The translations under genes and the position numbers were made by a program. Shown in pieces: positions 1 through 9,105 of a DNA stretch of 64,000 nucleotides. The notes under the pieces were generated by a model. That model was not told the origin of the DNA, searched no databases, and saw nothing but the letters and a program-made list of their open reading frames with translations. Where the stretch lies: NCBI RefSeq assembly GCF_029836165.1, contig NZ_JAOEBG010000011.1, positions 62,001-126,000 of the forward strand. Direction: 5' to 3'. The stretch's first letter is position 1. Each line of letters opens with the position of its first letter. The stretch is from Pseudomonas sp. GD04091. GTDB lineage: Bacteria; Pseudomonadota; Gammaproteobacteria; Pseudomonadales; Pseudomonadaceae.

Positions 1-1475
1 CCCATCTGTGCCAGTTCCGCGCGGTCGTAGCCCAGTGTCTGGCCCAGGTGGCGGTTGCTGAAGATCATCCGCTGACTGTTCACGTCCTGCACGTAGAGCT
101 GGTCGGGCACGGTGCGCACCACGTCCGACCAGAAACTCTCGCGTTCGAGCAACGACAGCTCCACCTGCTTGCGGCTGGTGATGTCGCTGATGCTGAGAAT
201 CACCGCCTGGTAATCGCGGCGCTGCTGGGGCAGGCGCGCCATCAGCCACAGGTGCAGCTCACCCCCCAGCGGCGCGGGCAGGCGCACCTCGAGTTCCAGT
301 TGCTGGCGTTCCTCGATCAGCGCATCGATCAGTTGCATGCCAACGCTGTCGCGGCCATTGCCGCTGCCTTGGATCAGGCGTTGCCAGGCACCTTCATGGC
401 ACTCGACGTTCAGCAACTGGCGGGCGACCTGGTTGATCTCGGTGATTTTCAACTCCGTCAGCAGCGTGCGCCGCAGGTTGGAGTCCAGGGCCAGGCTCTG
501 CCTGAGCGCGGCACGGTTGCGCAGGTGGTAGCGGTCCAGTTGCCCGGGCAGGCTGGAGAGATCGAGCACGCACAGGGCCACGCCGGTGCCTTCGAAGATT
601 TCCTGGTAGCGCCGGCGGTCTTCCTGCAGGGCACGTTGGCGGCGGCGCATGTTGATCAGCGCCAGCACCGGCAGCAGGGCGCAGAACAGCACCAGCAGGC
701 CTTTGCCAAGCAGGGCCGGGAGCAGCTTGTCGCGAGCCAGCCCGGCATCGAACAGGCCACGCAGTTGCCAGGTGCTGTTGTCGATGAAGGCGAGCATCAC
801 GCTCTGCAGCGGTTCGTCGCTGCTCTGTCGGGGGCCGTGGCGCTTGATCACCTCGGCGTTGCGGCTGTTTTCCAGCAGCCAGAGGGGATGGCCCGATCCG
901 TCAAGGTGCTCGGTCAATTCCTGGTAGAACCGACTGTCCAGCCGCAGCAGCCAGTAGCCGCGGTCCTGTTCGCTGGGTTGGCGCAGCAGCAGGTAGACCC
1001 GCTGGTTGTCGGGCGCGTTGCCATAGAAAAAGGCACGGCCCTGATTCAACTGCAGGAGCTCGTCAATCGACTGACGGTCCGCAGTGCCGTTCAGTGTGTC
1101 GCTGCGCACCTGCCCGCTGGCGTCCAGCCACGCCAGATCGCGCAGGGACGGCAGGCGTGCCTGCAAGGTGGCGAGCAGGGTAGGCAGTGCGGCGGGCGTC
1201 GGGGGATTGACGTAGGGCTGGAGCAGGTTCAGTGATTGCTGGGCCTTGAGGGCCATGTTCAGCCCCAGGTGATCGGCAAGTTCCGCGCTGCTCGCCAGGC
1301 TTTGCTGGCGCAGGTCGGCCTGGGTGTGGCGGAACTGGGCGAACAGTTGCCAGAACAGCAGACCCAGCAGAACCAGGGCGAGCAGCGCCAGCGCTCCCTT
1401 GAGCGAGCCACGCGGGTGCACGCCCGCCTTGGAGTCGGCAGGGGGCAGGGATGACGGTTGCGTGAGATTGGTCAA
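1..1475 (-). CDS. Membrane-bound PAS-domain sensor protein, C-terminus beyond the window
   Basis: The minus-strand frame is open from a TTG start at 1475 to the left edge (about 491 codons). An AGGA motif sits about 9 bases before the TTG, which supports that start. Residues ~25-43 form one transmembrane helix and a second lies near residues 258-275, so roughly 215 residues should face the periplasm as a ligand-sensing region. After the second helix comes cytoplasmic PAS-like sequence containing ILSISDITSRKQVE, followed by a further PAS domain (RTVPDQLYVQDVNSQRMIF) that runs into the edge. Such proteins usually end in a histidine kinase, GGDEF or GGDEF-EAL output; the output domain is not in the window, so the signalling chemistry is unknown. 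Confidence 0.8.
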   Translation of the reverse strand, partial: MTNLTQPSSLPPADSKAGVHPRGSLKGALALLALVLLGLLFWQLFAQFRHTQADLRQQSLASSAELADHLGLNMALKAQQSLNLLQPYVNPPTPAALPTLLATLQARLPSLRDLAWLDASGQVRSDTLNGTADRQSIDELLQLNQGRAFFYGNAPDNQRVYLLLRQPSEQDRGYWLLRLDSRFYQELTEHLDGSGHPLWLLENSRNAEVIKRHGPRQSSDEPLQSVMLAFIDNSTWQLRGLFDAGLARDKLLPALLGKGLLVLFCALLPVLALINMRRRQRALQEDRRRYQEIFEGTGVALCVLDLSSLPGQLDRYHLRNRAALRQSLALDSNLRRTLLTELKITEINQVARQLLNVECHEGAWQRLIQGSGNGRDSVGMQLIDALIEERQQLELEVRLPAPLGGELHLWLMARLPQQRRDYQAVILSISDITSRKQVELSLLERESFWSDVVRTVPDQLYVQDVNSQRMIFSNRHLGQTLGYDRAELAQM

Positions 1476-1730
1476 GCGTTGGGTCCTGCGATTGTGCTGG
1501 CGATGGCAGGGGGCTGCATTCCCGGTGCATGCACGGCGCATGCCGCGGTCGCCGGGCGAACTATATAGGTGCACCGGGGAAGCCGACTAGCATGCCTTCA
1601 AACATGGCAAAGTGCCAGTCCGTGCGTCCGTTGACGACGCGGCAACTGGTCACGTCGGTTCGGCAAGCCCCTGCAAGCTGTGCGAGAATGCCGCCCGCTT
1701 CAATAGTCAACGCATCGGAGATGTACGGTT

Positions 1731-2120
1731 TTGGTTACCCACTATTCCACCAATGGCCTCGATTCCGCCTGCGGGCGCAGCAGTCAGACGCTGGTCAGCA
1801 CTGCCGTGGCCGAGGACGTATCCTGCAAGACCTGCCAGCGCTCGCTGGCCAAGCCAGACGCGGTTGCCGCGAAAAACAAGACACCGTCGCTGGCCGAACT
1901 GCGCAAGCAGGCCAAGCCTGCGCTCGAGCCCGTCGCCCCGGCGCTTGCCAAGCCTGTCGCCGCACCCGCCAAGGTCGCGAGCAAGCCCGCCGCCAAGGCT
2001 GCTGAAAAACCTGCCCGCAGTGGTGGCTTCAGCGTCAAGTCGGCGTGGGCCGCGCGTCTGGCCGAGCAGTCGGACCGCTGCCGCCTGCCGCGTGGCAAGG
2101 TAAAGCAAGCTCACGTCTGA
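1731..2120 (+). CDS. Small zinc-ribbon-like protein with Lys/Ala/Pro-rich tail
   Basis: This is a 129-residue protein read from a TTG start, with GGAG at 1717-1720 about ten bases upstream; no ATG or GTG is available in frame. The N-terminal ~40 residues contain THYST, ACGR (Cys14) and CKTC (Cys32, Cys35), a His/Cys pattern that could bind one zinc ion. Residues ~50-105 are almost entirely Ala, Lys and Pro (AKPVAAPAKVASKPAAKAAEK), like the tails of bacterial histone-H1-like proteins, and the C-terminus is basic. I do not recognise a named family. A nucleic-acid-binding role is inference from composition only. It lies alone between the divergent sensor gene and ettA, and a REP pair follows it. 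Confidence 0.6.
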   Translation: MVTHYSTNGLDSACGRSSQTLVSTAVAEDVSCKTCQRSLAKPDAVAAKNKTPSLAELRKQAKPALEPVAPALAKPVAAPAKVASKPAAKAAEKPARSGGFSVKSAWAARLAEQSDRCRLPRGKVKQAHV

Positions 2121-2136
2121 GCCTGCGTCACCTCTG

Positions 2137-2199
2137 TCGCGGGTCAAGCCCGCTCCCACGCCTGCGCATCGTTTCGTGGGCGCGGGCTTGCCCCGCGAT
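2137..2199. repeat. REP inverted pair
   Basis: Two oppositely oriented REP copies (arms 2137-2160 and 2175-2199, core CGGGCTTG.CCCGCG) form an imperfect hairpin between the zinc-ribbon gene and ettA. Confidence 0.8.
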
Positions 2200-2348
2200 A
2201 GCCGCCGAGCGGCCTCGCCATCTACCCCATCTGTGCAACGCCGCGACTTGGCGTAGAATGGCCCACTTTGTTCAACGACACCCCGTGATCACATCCCCCT
2301 GGCCCAGGCCGGGGCGCGTGTCTTTACCTATCTATAGAGGGCTTGGTT

Positions 2349-4016
2349 TTGGCTCAATACGTCTACACCATGCATCGGCTGAGCAAGGTCGTGCCGCCGA
2401 AGCGGGAAATTCTCAAGAACATTTCCCTGTCGTTCTTCCCGGGCGCCAAGATCGGCGTGCTGGGCCTGAACGGCGCGGGCAAGTCGACCCTGCTGCGGAT
2501 CATGGCGGGCGTCGACAAGGAATTCGACGGCGAAGCCCGTCCGATGCCCGACATCAACGTCGGCTACCTGCCCCAGGAGCCGCAGCTGGACCCGACCAAG
2601 ACCGTGCGTGAAGTGGTCGAGGAAGCGGTCAGCGTGATCAAGGACGCCCAGGCTCGCCTGGACGAGGTCTACGCCGCCTACGCCGACCCGGACGCCGACT
2701 TCGACAAGCTGGCCGCAGAACAGGCCAAGCTCGAGGCCATCCTGCAGGCCGCCGACGGCCATAATCTGGAGCGCCAGCTGGACGTCGCCGCCGACGCCCT
2801 GCGCCTGCCGGCCTGGGACGCGAAGATCGAGCACCTGTCCGGTGGCGAGAAGCGCCGCGTGGCCCTGTGCCGCCTGCTGCTGTCGGCCCCCGACATGCTG
2901 CTGCTGGACGAACCGACCAACCACCTGGACGCCGACTCGGTGGCCTGGCTGGAGCGCTTCCTCCACGACTTCCCCGGCACCGTGGTGGCGATCACCCACG
3001 ACCGTTACTTCCTCGACAACGTCGCCGGCTGGATCCTCGAACTGGACCGCGGCGCCGGCATCCCGTACGAAGGCAACTACTCGGGCTGGCTGGAGGCCAA
3101 GTCGGATCGTCTGGCCCAGGAATCCAAGCAGCAGAGCGCCCACGAAAAGGCCATGAAAGAGGAACTGGAGTGGGTGCGCAAAGGCGCCAAGGCCCGCCAG
3201 TCCAAGTCCAAGGCCCGTCTGCAGCGCTTCGAGGAAATGCAGTCGCAGGAATTCCAGAAACGCAGCGAGACCAACGAGATCTACATCCCGGCCGGTCCAC
3301 GCCTGGGCGACAAGGTCATCGAGTTCAAGAACGTCACCAAGGGCTATGGCGATCGCGTGCTGATCGACAACCTGTCGTTCGCCATGCCCAAGGGCGCCAT
3401 CGTTGGCGTGATCGGTGGTAACGGTGCCGGTAAATCGACCCTGTTCCGCATGCTGATGGGCAAGGAGCAGCCGGACTCGGGCAGCATCGAGATCGGTGAA
3501 ACCGTGCAACTGGCCTGCGTCGACCAGAGCCGCGAGGACCTGGACGGCAGCAAGACCGTGTTCCAGCAGATCTCCGACGGTTCCGACCAGATCCGCATCG
3601 GCAGCTACGAGATCCCGTCGCGCACCTACGTCGGGCGCTTCAACTTCAAGGGCGGCGACCAGCAGAAGTTCGTCAAGGACCTCTCTGGTGGTGAGCGTGG
3701 CCGTCTGCACCTGGCCCTGACCCTGAAAGAGGGCGGCAACGTCCTGCTGCTCGACGAACCGTCCAACGACCTCGACGTCGAAACCCTGCGTTCCCTGGAA
3801 GAAGCCCTGCTGGACTTCCCGGGCGCCGCCATCGTGATTTCCCACGACCGTTGGTTCCTGGACCGTGTGGCCACGCACATCCTGGCGTACGAAGACGACT
3901 CGAGCGTGGTGTTCTTCGAAGGCAACTACACCGAGTACGAGGCCGACCGCAAGAAGCGCCTGGGCGACGCCGCCGCCCAGCCGCACCGTGTGCGTCACAA
4001 GAAACTGGCCCAGTAA
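2349..4016 (+). CDS. ettA: Energy-dependent translational throttle protein EttA (ABC-F)
   Basis: This 555-residue tandem ABC ATPase has no membrane segment and has the same length as E. coli EttA, which binds the ribosomal E site and gates the first elongation step according to ATP/ADP level. Domain 1 has Walker [10 protein letters not shown], signature [12 protein letters not shown] and Walker [13 protein letters not shown] long charged linker (about residues 240-320, rich in K/R/E/Q) corresponds to the tRNA-contacting PtIM arm. Domain 2 has [19 protein letters not shown] and [12 protein letters not shown] chose the TTG at 2349 (protein starts MAQYVYTM) because AGAGGG at 2335-2341 is then seven bases away; the upstream TTG at 2343 would be too close to it. 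A strong terminator follows. Confidence 0.95.
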   Translation: MAQYVYTMHRLSKVVPPKREILKNISLSFFPGAKIGVLGLNGAGKSTLLRIMAGVDKEFDGEARPMPDINVGYLPQEPQLDPTKTVREVVEEAVSVIKDAQARLDEVYAAYADPDADFDKLAAEQAKLEAILQAADGHNLERQLDVAADALRLPAWDAKIEHLSGGEKRRVALCRLLLSAPDMLLLDEPTNHLDADSVAWLERFLHDFPGTVVAITHDRYFLDNVAGWILELDRGAGIPYEGNYSGWLEAKSDRLAQESKQQSAHEKAMKEELEWVRKGAKARQSKSKARLQRFEEMQSQEFQKRSETNEIYIPAGPRLGDKVIEFKNVTKGYGDRVLIDNLSFAMPKGAIVGVIGGNGAGKSTLFRMLMGKEQPDSGSIEIGETVQLACVDQSREDLDGSKTVFQQISDGSDQIRIGSYEIPSRTYVGRFNFKGGDQQKFVKDLSGGERGRLHLALTLKEGGNVLLLDEPSNDLDVETLRSLEEALLDFPGAAIVISHDRWFLDRVATHILAYEDDSSVVFFEGNYTEYEADRKKRLGDAAAQPHRVRHKKLAQ

Positions 4017-4037
4017 GCGGGTTTCGCTGCACAGCGA

Positions 4038-4063
4038 TGGGGCCCTTCGGGGCCCCATTTTTG
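4038..4063 (+). terminator. Intrinsic terminator of ettA
   Basis: A GC-rich 8-bp stem (TGGGGCCC / GGGCCCCA) with a TTCG tetraloop is followed directly by TTTTT, 21 bases after the ettA stop. Confidence 0.85.
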
Positions 4064-4093
4064 TGCCTGGCATTCAGGCAGTTGGCTAGGCTG

Positions 4094-4158
4094 CGCGGGA
4101 GCGGGCTCGCCCGCGATTGCTGCCCTACAGAAGATCGCGGGGCCGACCCGCCCCCACG
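4094..4158. repeat. REP inverted pair
   Basis: Two diverged REP copies face each other (4094-4117 and 4133-4158) between the ettA terminator and the AT-rich gdhA upstream region. The rest of the 4064-4303 gap holds the AT-rich presumed gdhA promoter region; I could not fix its -35/-10 boxes. Confidence 0.6.
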
Positions 4159-4213
4159 AGCAAGCCTGGAAACTTGTATACAGTTATAGAAAACGCACCA
4201 AATAATTTCATAA

Positions 4214-5644
<1,431 letters not shown>

Positions 5645-5655
5645 TCCTGGATCGC

Positions 5656-5780
5656 AGGGGGCCGCTCTGCGGCCCTTTCGCGACACAAGGCCGCTCCCAC
5701 AGGTACAACGCATGGTCCAACCTTTGCGCAGTACCTGTGGGAGCGGCCTTGTGTCGCGAAAGGGCTGCAAAGCAGCCCCA
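5656..5780. repeat. REP pair forming a perfect 35-bp inverted repeat
   Basis: Positions 5672-5706 and 5731-5765 are perfect reverse complements (35 of 35 bases) around a 24-base loop. Outer GGCCGC / GCTGC stretches extend the dyad. It occupies the whole gap between the convergent gdhA and the GreB-like gene and could fold on either transcript, so it may act as a bidirectional 3' stabiliser or terminator. Confidence 0.9.
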
Positions 5781-5786
5781 TGGCCC

Positions 5787-6284
5787 TCAATCTTCAACCT
5801 CGATCTCAAGAATCTCAATCATCTGATCCCCCGCTGGCCTGCGCCACAGCACTTCATCCCCAGGCCCCGCTCCCAGCAACGCCTGCCCCAGCGGCGAGCC
5901 CCAGTTGATCAGTCCCTGGGCGGCATCCGCCTGATCTTCTCCCACCAGTTGCACCAGATGCTCCTGCTCGTGCTCATCGACGAACCGCACCCAGCTGCCA
6001 ATCTGCACTTTCTCCGTGGACGTGGCCACAAGCACCAGCTGCGCGCTTTGCACGCGTGACGTGAAGTAACGCAGATCGCGCTCGGTATCGGCCAGGCGCT
6101 GCTTGTCGGCGCGATCACCCTCGGCCTGCAGCTCGTCGTGCCGCGCCTTCAGCACAGCCAGGCGCTGCTGCAACAGGGCCAGGCCGCTGGCGGTGACATA
6201 GTTGGGCTGGTCGCTGATCCGGCGCTCCACCGGCTGGTCAGCCTGGGCGGCGGCCTGGTCCTCGTTGACGAATGCTCGGCTCAT
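5787..6284 (-). CDS. GreA/GreB-family transcription elongation factor
   Basis: This 165-residue protein starts at the ATG at 6284, preceded by AGGAGG eight bases upstream. After a charged N-terminal extension of about 30 residues comes an N-terminal coiled-coil-like helix (ASGLALLQQRLAVLKARHDEL...) and then the C-terminal Gre/FKBP-like fold (VQIGSWVRFVDEHEQEHLVQLVGEDQADAAQGLINWGSPLG; GDEVLWRRP). Family members bind the RNA polymerase secondary channel and either stimulate transcript cleavage or act as Gre-like regulators. The acidic tip cannot be confirmed by eye, so whether it rescues backtracked polymerase or has the regulatory role of Rnk-like relatives is open. Longer upstream readings lack support. 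Confidence 0.8.
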   Translation of the reverse strand: MSRAFVNEDQAAAQADQPVERRISDQPNYVTASGLALLQQRLAVLKARHDELQAEGDRADKQRLADTERDLRYFTSRVQSAQLVLVATSTEKVQIGSWVRFVDEHEQEHLVQLVGEDQADAAQGLINWGSPLGQALLGAGPGDEVLWRRPAGDQMIEILEIEVED

Positions 6285-6427
6285 GCGGGGCCTCCTTGTT
6301 CTGGAGACCATGGTGGCGGGTCGCAGGTTGCAACGGTTGTCCGTTTGCGACCTCCAGTTGTGACGATAGGCGCGGGCCGCGTTGCGGTCATTTTCATGCG
6401 GCCACTGGCGCTCGCGCTCGTCGTTGA

Positions 6428-8281
6428 TCAGTACTGATACCACTTCAGCTCCAGCATCACCTCGTTCTGCGCCGTGGCCAGGTGGCTGAACTGCCGCGAG
6501 GCACTCAACCTCAACCCCAGGTCGCGGCTGATCTCCCACTGCTGGTTCAGGCTCACGCTGCGCCGCACTTCGCCATTGGTGAAGTAATCGCCCTTGGCCT
6601 CCAGCGTCAGGTTGCCCAGCGGGTTGCGCCACAGCAGCCCGCCGTTGAACCCGGCCGCTGGCGCGATGAACTCGGCGAAGTCGTTGTGATGCTCGATGCG
6701 CACCGTGCCCAGGGCGAAGCCCAGCAGGTCGTCGCTCAGTTGCCAGGTGCCGCCGGCGCCGCCGTTGACATGGCTGACCAGCACTTCGTCGTCATGCTTG
6801 CCCGGCACACGCTCCAGGCCGCCGGCGACCTGCCACGACCAGGGTTTGAGCAAGGCGTTGCGCGGTGTCAGCGAGCGAATGGTGGCCAGGTCCAGGCGTT
6901 GCACCTGCCAGTCGTTGCCCTCGTACTGGCGCAGTTTGAGCTGCAGGATTTCGATCTGCGCGCCCAGCGGGAATCCGTACAGGTTGTCGTTGAGGTCGTG
7001 ATAGGCCATGCGCAGGCCATACTCGGCGTAGGCGCGATCTTCACGTGTACCGACGCCCAGTTGCCAGGTGCGCGACTGGTGGCCGTCCTCGGGCAGGCCC
7101 GGGCGTTCGATCTGCTGTGGCGGCGGCGGGTTGCGGTTGATCGCCCTGAGCAGTTCGAAACTGCGGGCGGCCTGGGCCGGGTCGCGTTCCTGGCCGTTGG
7201 CCCGGTAGCGCTCCAGGCGGTAGGCCGCGTCCTGCACCAGGGCCTGGCGCTCGCGGGGCAGGGCGGTGAAGCCGGGGCTCTGCAGGTACGTGGTGTCAGC
7301 GCTGATGGCCAGCACCTGTTGTTTCTCGTCGTGATCCAGCGGTTCGGCGCGGGCCAGCAGTTCACGTTCGCGGGAGGGGCGGTAGCGCACGTCCGTGACC
7401 AGCCCGGACTGCTTCACCGCCTTGACCGTGTCGGTGGGAATGGCGGTCAGCGGGAACTGCGAGGTCAGGTCCAGGCCTGGGCGCGCCACCTGCAGCAGTT
7501 CCAGCAGGCGGTAGGAGCAGTTTTCGTCGAAGAAGAAGTAGTCGAACTTGATCTGCTTGAGCTCCCATACGTGCTCCACCATGCGCCCGGTCTCCTCCGG
7601 CGTCAGGTCCAGCTGGTATTCCCACAGGTCGCGGTTCTCCAGGCTGCGGTATTCGGAGAGCTTCTCCTGGTAGGGCATCATCGCGAACAGCCCGGGGTAG
7701 CCGCCCATCAGGCCTTTCCAGGCATACAGGATGCTGTTGTCGCTGCCTTCGATATAGGCGCCGAAGTTGATCGCGTAGCTCAGCAGCGTGGTGTCGTCAC
7801 GGCGAGTGTTGGACTGGTCGATGCGCAGCAGCGTGTGGCCGAACATCGACGACGGGCTGTTGAGGTAGGCCGCCGGGAAGATCAACGCCGCGCTGTGCGG
7901 GTCGATGGATGTGTACCAGGTACTGAATTCCTGGCAGTCCGGGCTCGGCAGGTCGGTGAGGGCCAGCTGTTCGCGCAGCCAGCGGGTGCGCGCGGGGAAC
8001 ACGCACTGGGCGTGCTTGTCGCCCAGGCTGGGTGGGGCGTACAGGGCGGCGACCGTGGCCTGCAGCTCCTGATCCGGATGATGCGCGCCATCCTCGGCGA
8101 GGAAGAAGCGTTCATCGTCCACATAGCTGCGCCAACCGCCGAGCTTGGCGGTCTCGTAGTGCCCCAGGGCGATCCAGTAGGGCGTGGCTGCCAGCTGCTG
8201 GATGCGGGCCGGGTCGATCTGGGGTGCGGCATGAAGCGGGGCGCTGACGATCAGCGCCAGGGGCGCAAGGCGTTTGAGCAT
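6428..8281 (-). CDS. Exported DUF4105 protein
   Basis: The protein has 617 residues from the ATG at 8281; an in-frame TTG nine bases upstream is less likely. Residues 1-18 are a signal peptide (MLKRLAPLALIVSAPLHAA). The central part carries the DUF4105 pattern: STWYTSIDPHSAALIFPAAYLNSPSSMFGHTLLRI, then LSYAINFGAYIEG and FDYFFFDENCSYRLLELL. Conserved His/Cys residues in these motifs suggest a periplasmic enzyme or binding domain related to the N-terminal region of lacto-N-biosidase, but no activity is established. The last ~200 residues look like beta-strand repeats ending in aromatic residues (KWYQY), suggesting outer-membrane association. It runs in the same direction as the DUF3015 gene upstream and may follow it in one transcript. 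Confidence 0.8.
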   Translation of the reverse strand: MLKRLAPLALIVSAPLHAAPQIDPARIQQLAATPYWIALGHYETAKLGGWRSYVDDERFFLAEDGAHHPDQELQATVAALYAPPSLGDKHAQCVFPARTRWLREQLALTDLPSPDCQEFSTWYTSIDPHSAALIFPAAYLNSPSSMFGHTLLRIDQSNTRRDDTTLLSYAINFGAYIEGSDNSILYAWKGLMGGYPGLFAMMPYQEKLSEYRSLENRDLWEYQLDLTPEETGRMVEHVWELKQIKFDYFFFDENCSYRLLELLQVARPGLDLTSQFPLTAIPTDTVKAVKQSGLVTDVRYRPSRERELLARAEPLDHDEKQQVLAISADTTYLQSPGFTALPRERQALVQDAAYRLERYRANGQERDPAQAARSFELLRAINRNPPPPQQIERPGLPEDGHQSRTWQLGVGTREDRAYAEYGLRMAYHDLNDNLYGFPLGAQIEILQLKLRQYEGNDWQVQRLDLATIRSLTPRNALLKPWSWQVAGGLERVPGKHDDEVLVSHVNGGAGGTWQLSDDLLGFALGTVRIEHHNDFAEFIAPAAGFNGGLLWRNPLGNLTLEAKGDYFTNGEVRRSVSLNQQWEISRDLGLRLSASRQFSHLATAQNEVMLELKWYQY

Positions 8282-8326
8282 GTCGGGCAACTACGTCTGG
8301 ATGATGCCGAAAGATGGATCGCCAAA

Positions 8327-8352
8327 CCCGCCCCGCTACCGGGGCGGGAGGC
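8327..8352 (-). terminator. Terminator-like hairpin after the DUF3015 gene
   Basis: On the minus strand CCCGCCCC pairs with GGGGCGGG around a 6-base loop and is followed by TTTGGC. The short T run makes it a moderate candidate. It would separate the DUF3015 gene from the DUF4105 gene, or attenuate read-through. Confidence 0.5.
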
Positions 8353-8359
8353 GTGGAAC

Positions 8360-8848
8360 TCAAGCCTCGGTGGCGTACTTGGCCAGTTGCGGGTCGCTCT
8401 TGAGCACGGCCAGGGTGTTGCTGTGGACAGACTCGGCAGTCACATCGGCGCTGCTGAAGATCTGCTGGAAGTGCTCGTGGGTGACGGCTGCGAAGTGCGC
8501 GCGGTCCTCAGGGGCCACGCCGAGGACCACGGCGTAGGTGGTCAGGGCTTCGCCCTCACCCTTGGCCATGTCTTCGGACAGCTCGTTCATCATGCCGTTC
8601 ATGGCGAACCAGGACTTGCCGCCATAGGTGAGTGCGGCCTTGGTCGAGCAGCCATTGGTGCCCGAGGTCATGCCGAAGGTTGCGTTACCGGAAGTGCCGT
8701 TGGTGGTGGATGCCAGGAAGTGGGCCGGGGTGCCGCGCTGGCCCTCGAACAGCAGGTTGCCCCAGCCGCAATTCGGGCCGCCCGGCGCTTCGGCCATGGC
8801 GTTGATCGAGACAGCGGCGAACAGAGTACCCAGAAGAATCCGTTTCAT
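8360..8848 (-). CDS. Exported DUF3015 protein
   Basis: The 162-residue protein starts at the ATG at 8848 with a GAGAA motif upstream. A signal peptide covers residues 1-19 (MKRILLGTLFAAVSINAMA). The mature part begins APGGPNCGWGNLLFEGQRG and contains ATFGMTSGTNGCS, giving two cysteines that may pair in the periplasm. It matches the DUF3015 family of Pseudomonas periplasmic proteins, whose function is unknown. The C-terminal half is helical and polar. It diverges from the Lon-like protease gene across ~255 bases and is followed by a moderate hairpin. Confidence 0.8.
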   Translation of the reverse strand: MKRILLGTLFAAVSINAMAEAPGGPNCGWGNLLFEGQRGTPAHFLASTTNGTSGNATFGMTSGTNGCSTKAALTYGGKSWFAMNGMMNELSEDMAKGEGEALTTYAVVLGVAPEDRAHFAAVTHEHFQQIFSSADVTAESVHSNTLAVLKSDPQLAKYATEA

Positions 8849-9105
8849 AGCGTTGTTCTCTTTCTCAAGTGTCGTACCAATGGTCAGGGTTCTGGCAACG
8901 CGGTTGCCAGGGCGGGGAGACAAAACCATCCCCCTGCGCAGCTTGGAGTTTAGGCACGATCCAAAGGTTGCGTTGTTTATTGCGAAAAATTGCTTGCGCT
9001 AAGCGCCTTGTTGGGCTGCGACATAAAGTCCCGTGGAGCCTTGCAAGCAGCGCGCTGGCAGCGCCAGAATGCCTCTCATCCGCCCCGCCGAAGTAAGGAA
9101 ACCCA

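Noticed and set aside
48-1235. A 395-codon plus-strand ORF over the PAS sensor gene
   Set aside because: The opposite frame has a clear signal anchor, second helix and PAS motifs, so the plus frame is the shadow.
6482-8953. An 823-codon plus-strand ORF antisense to the DUF4105 and DUF3015 genes
   Set aside because: It spans two recognised genes and their intergenic gap and shows no family motifs.
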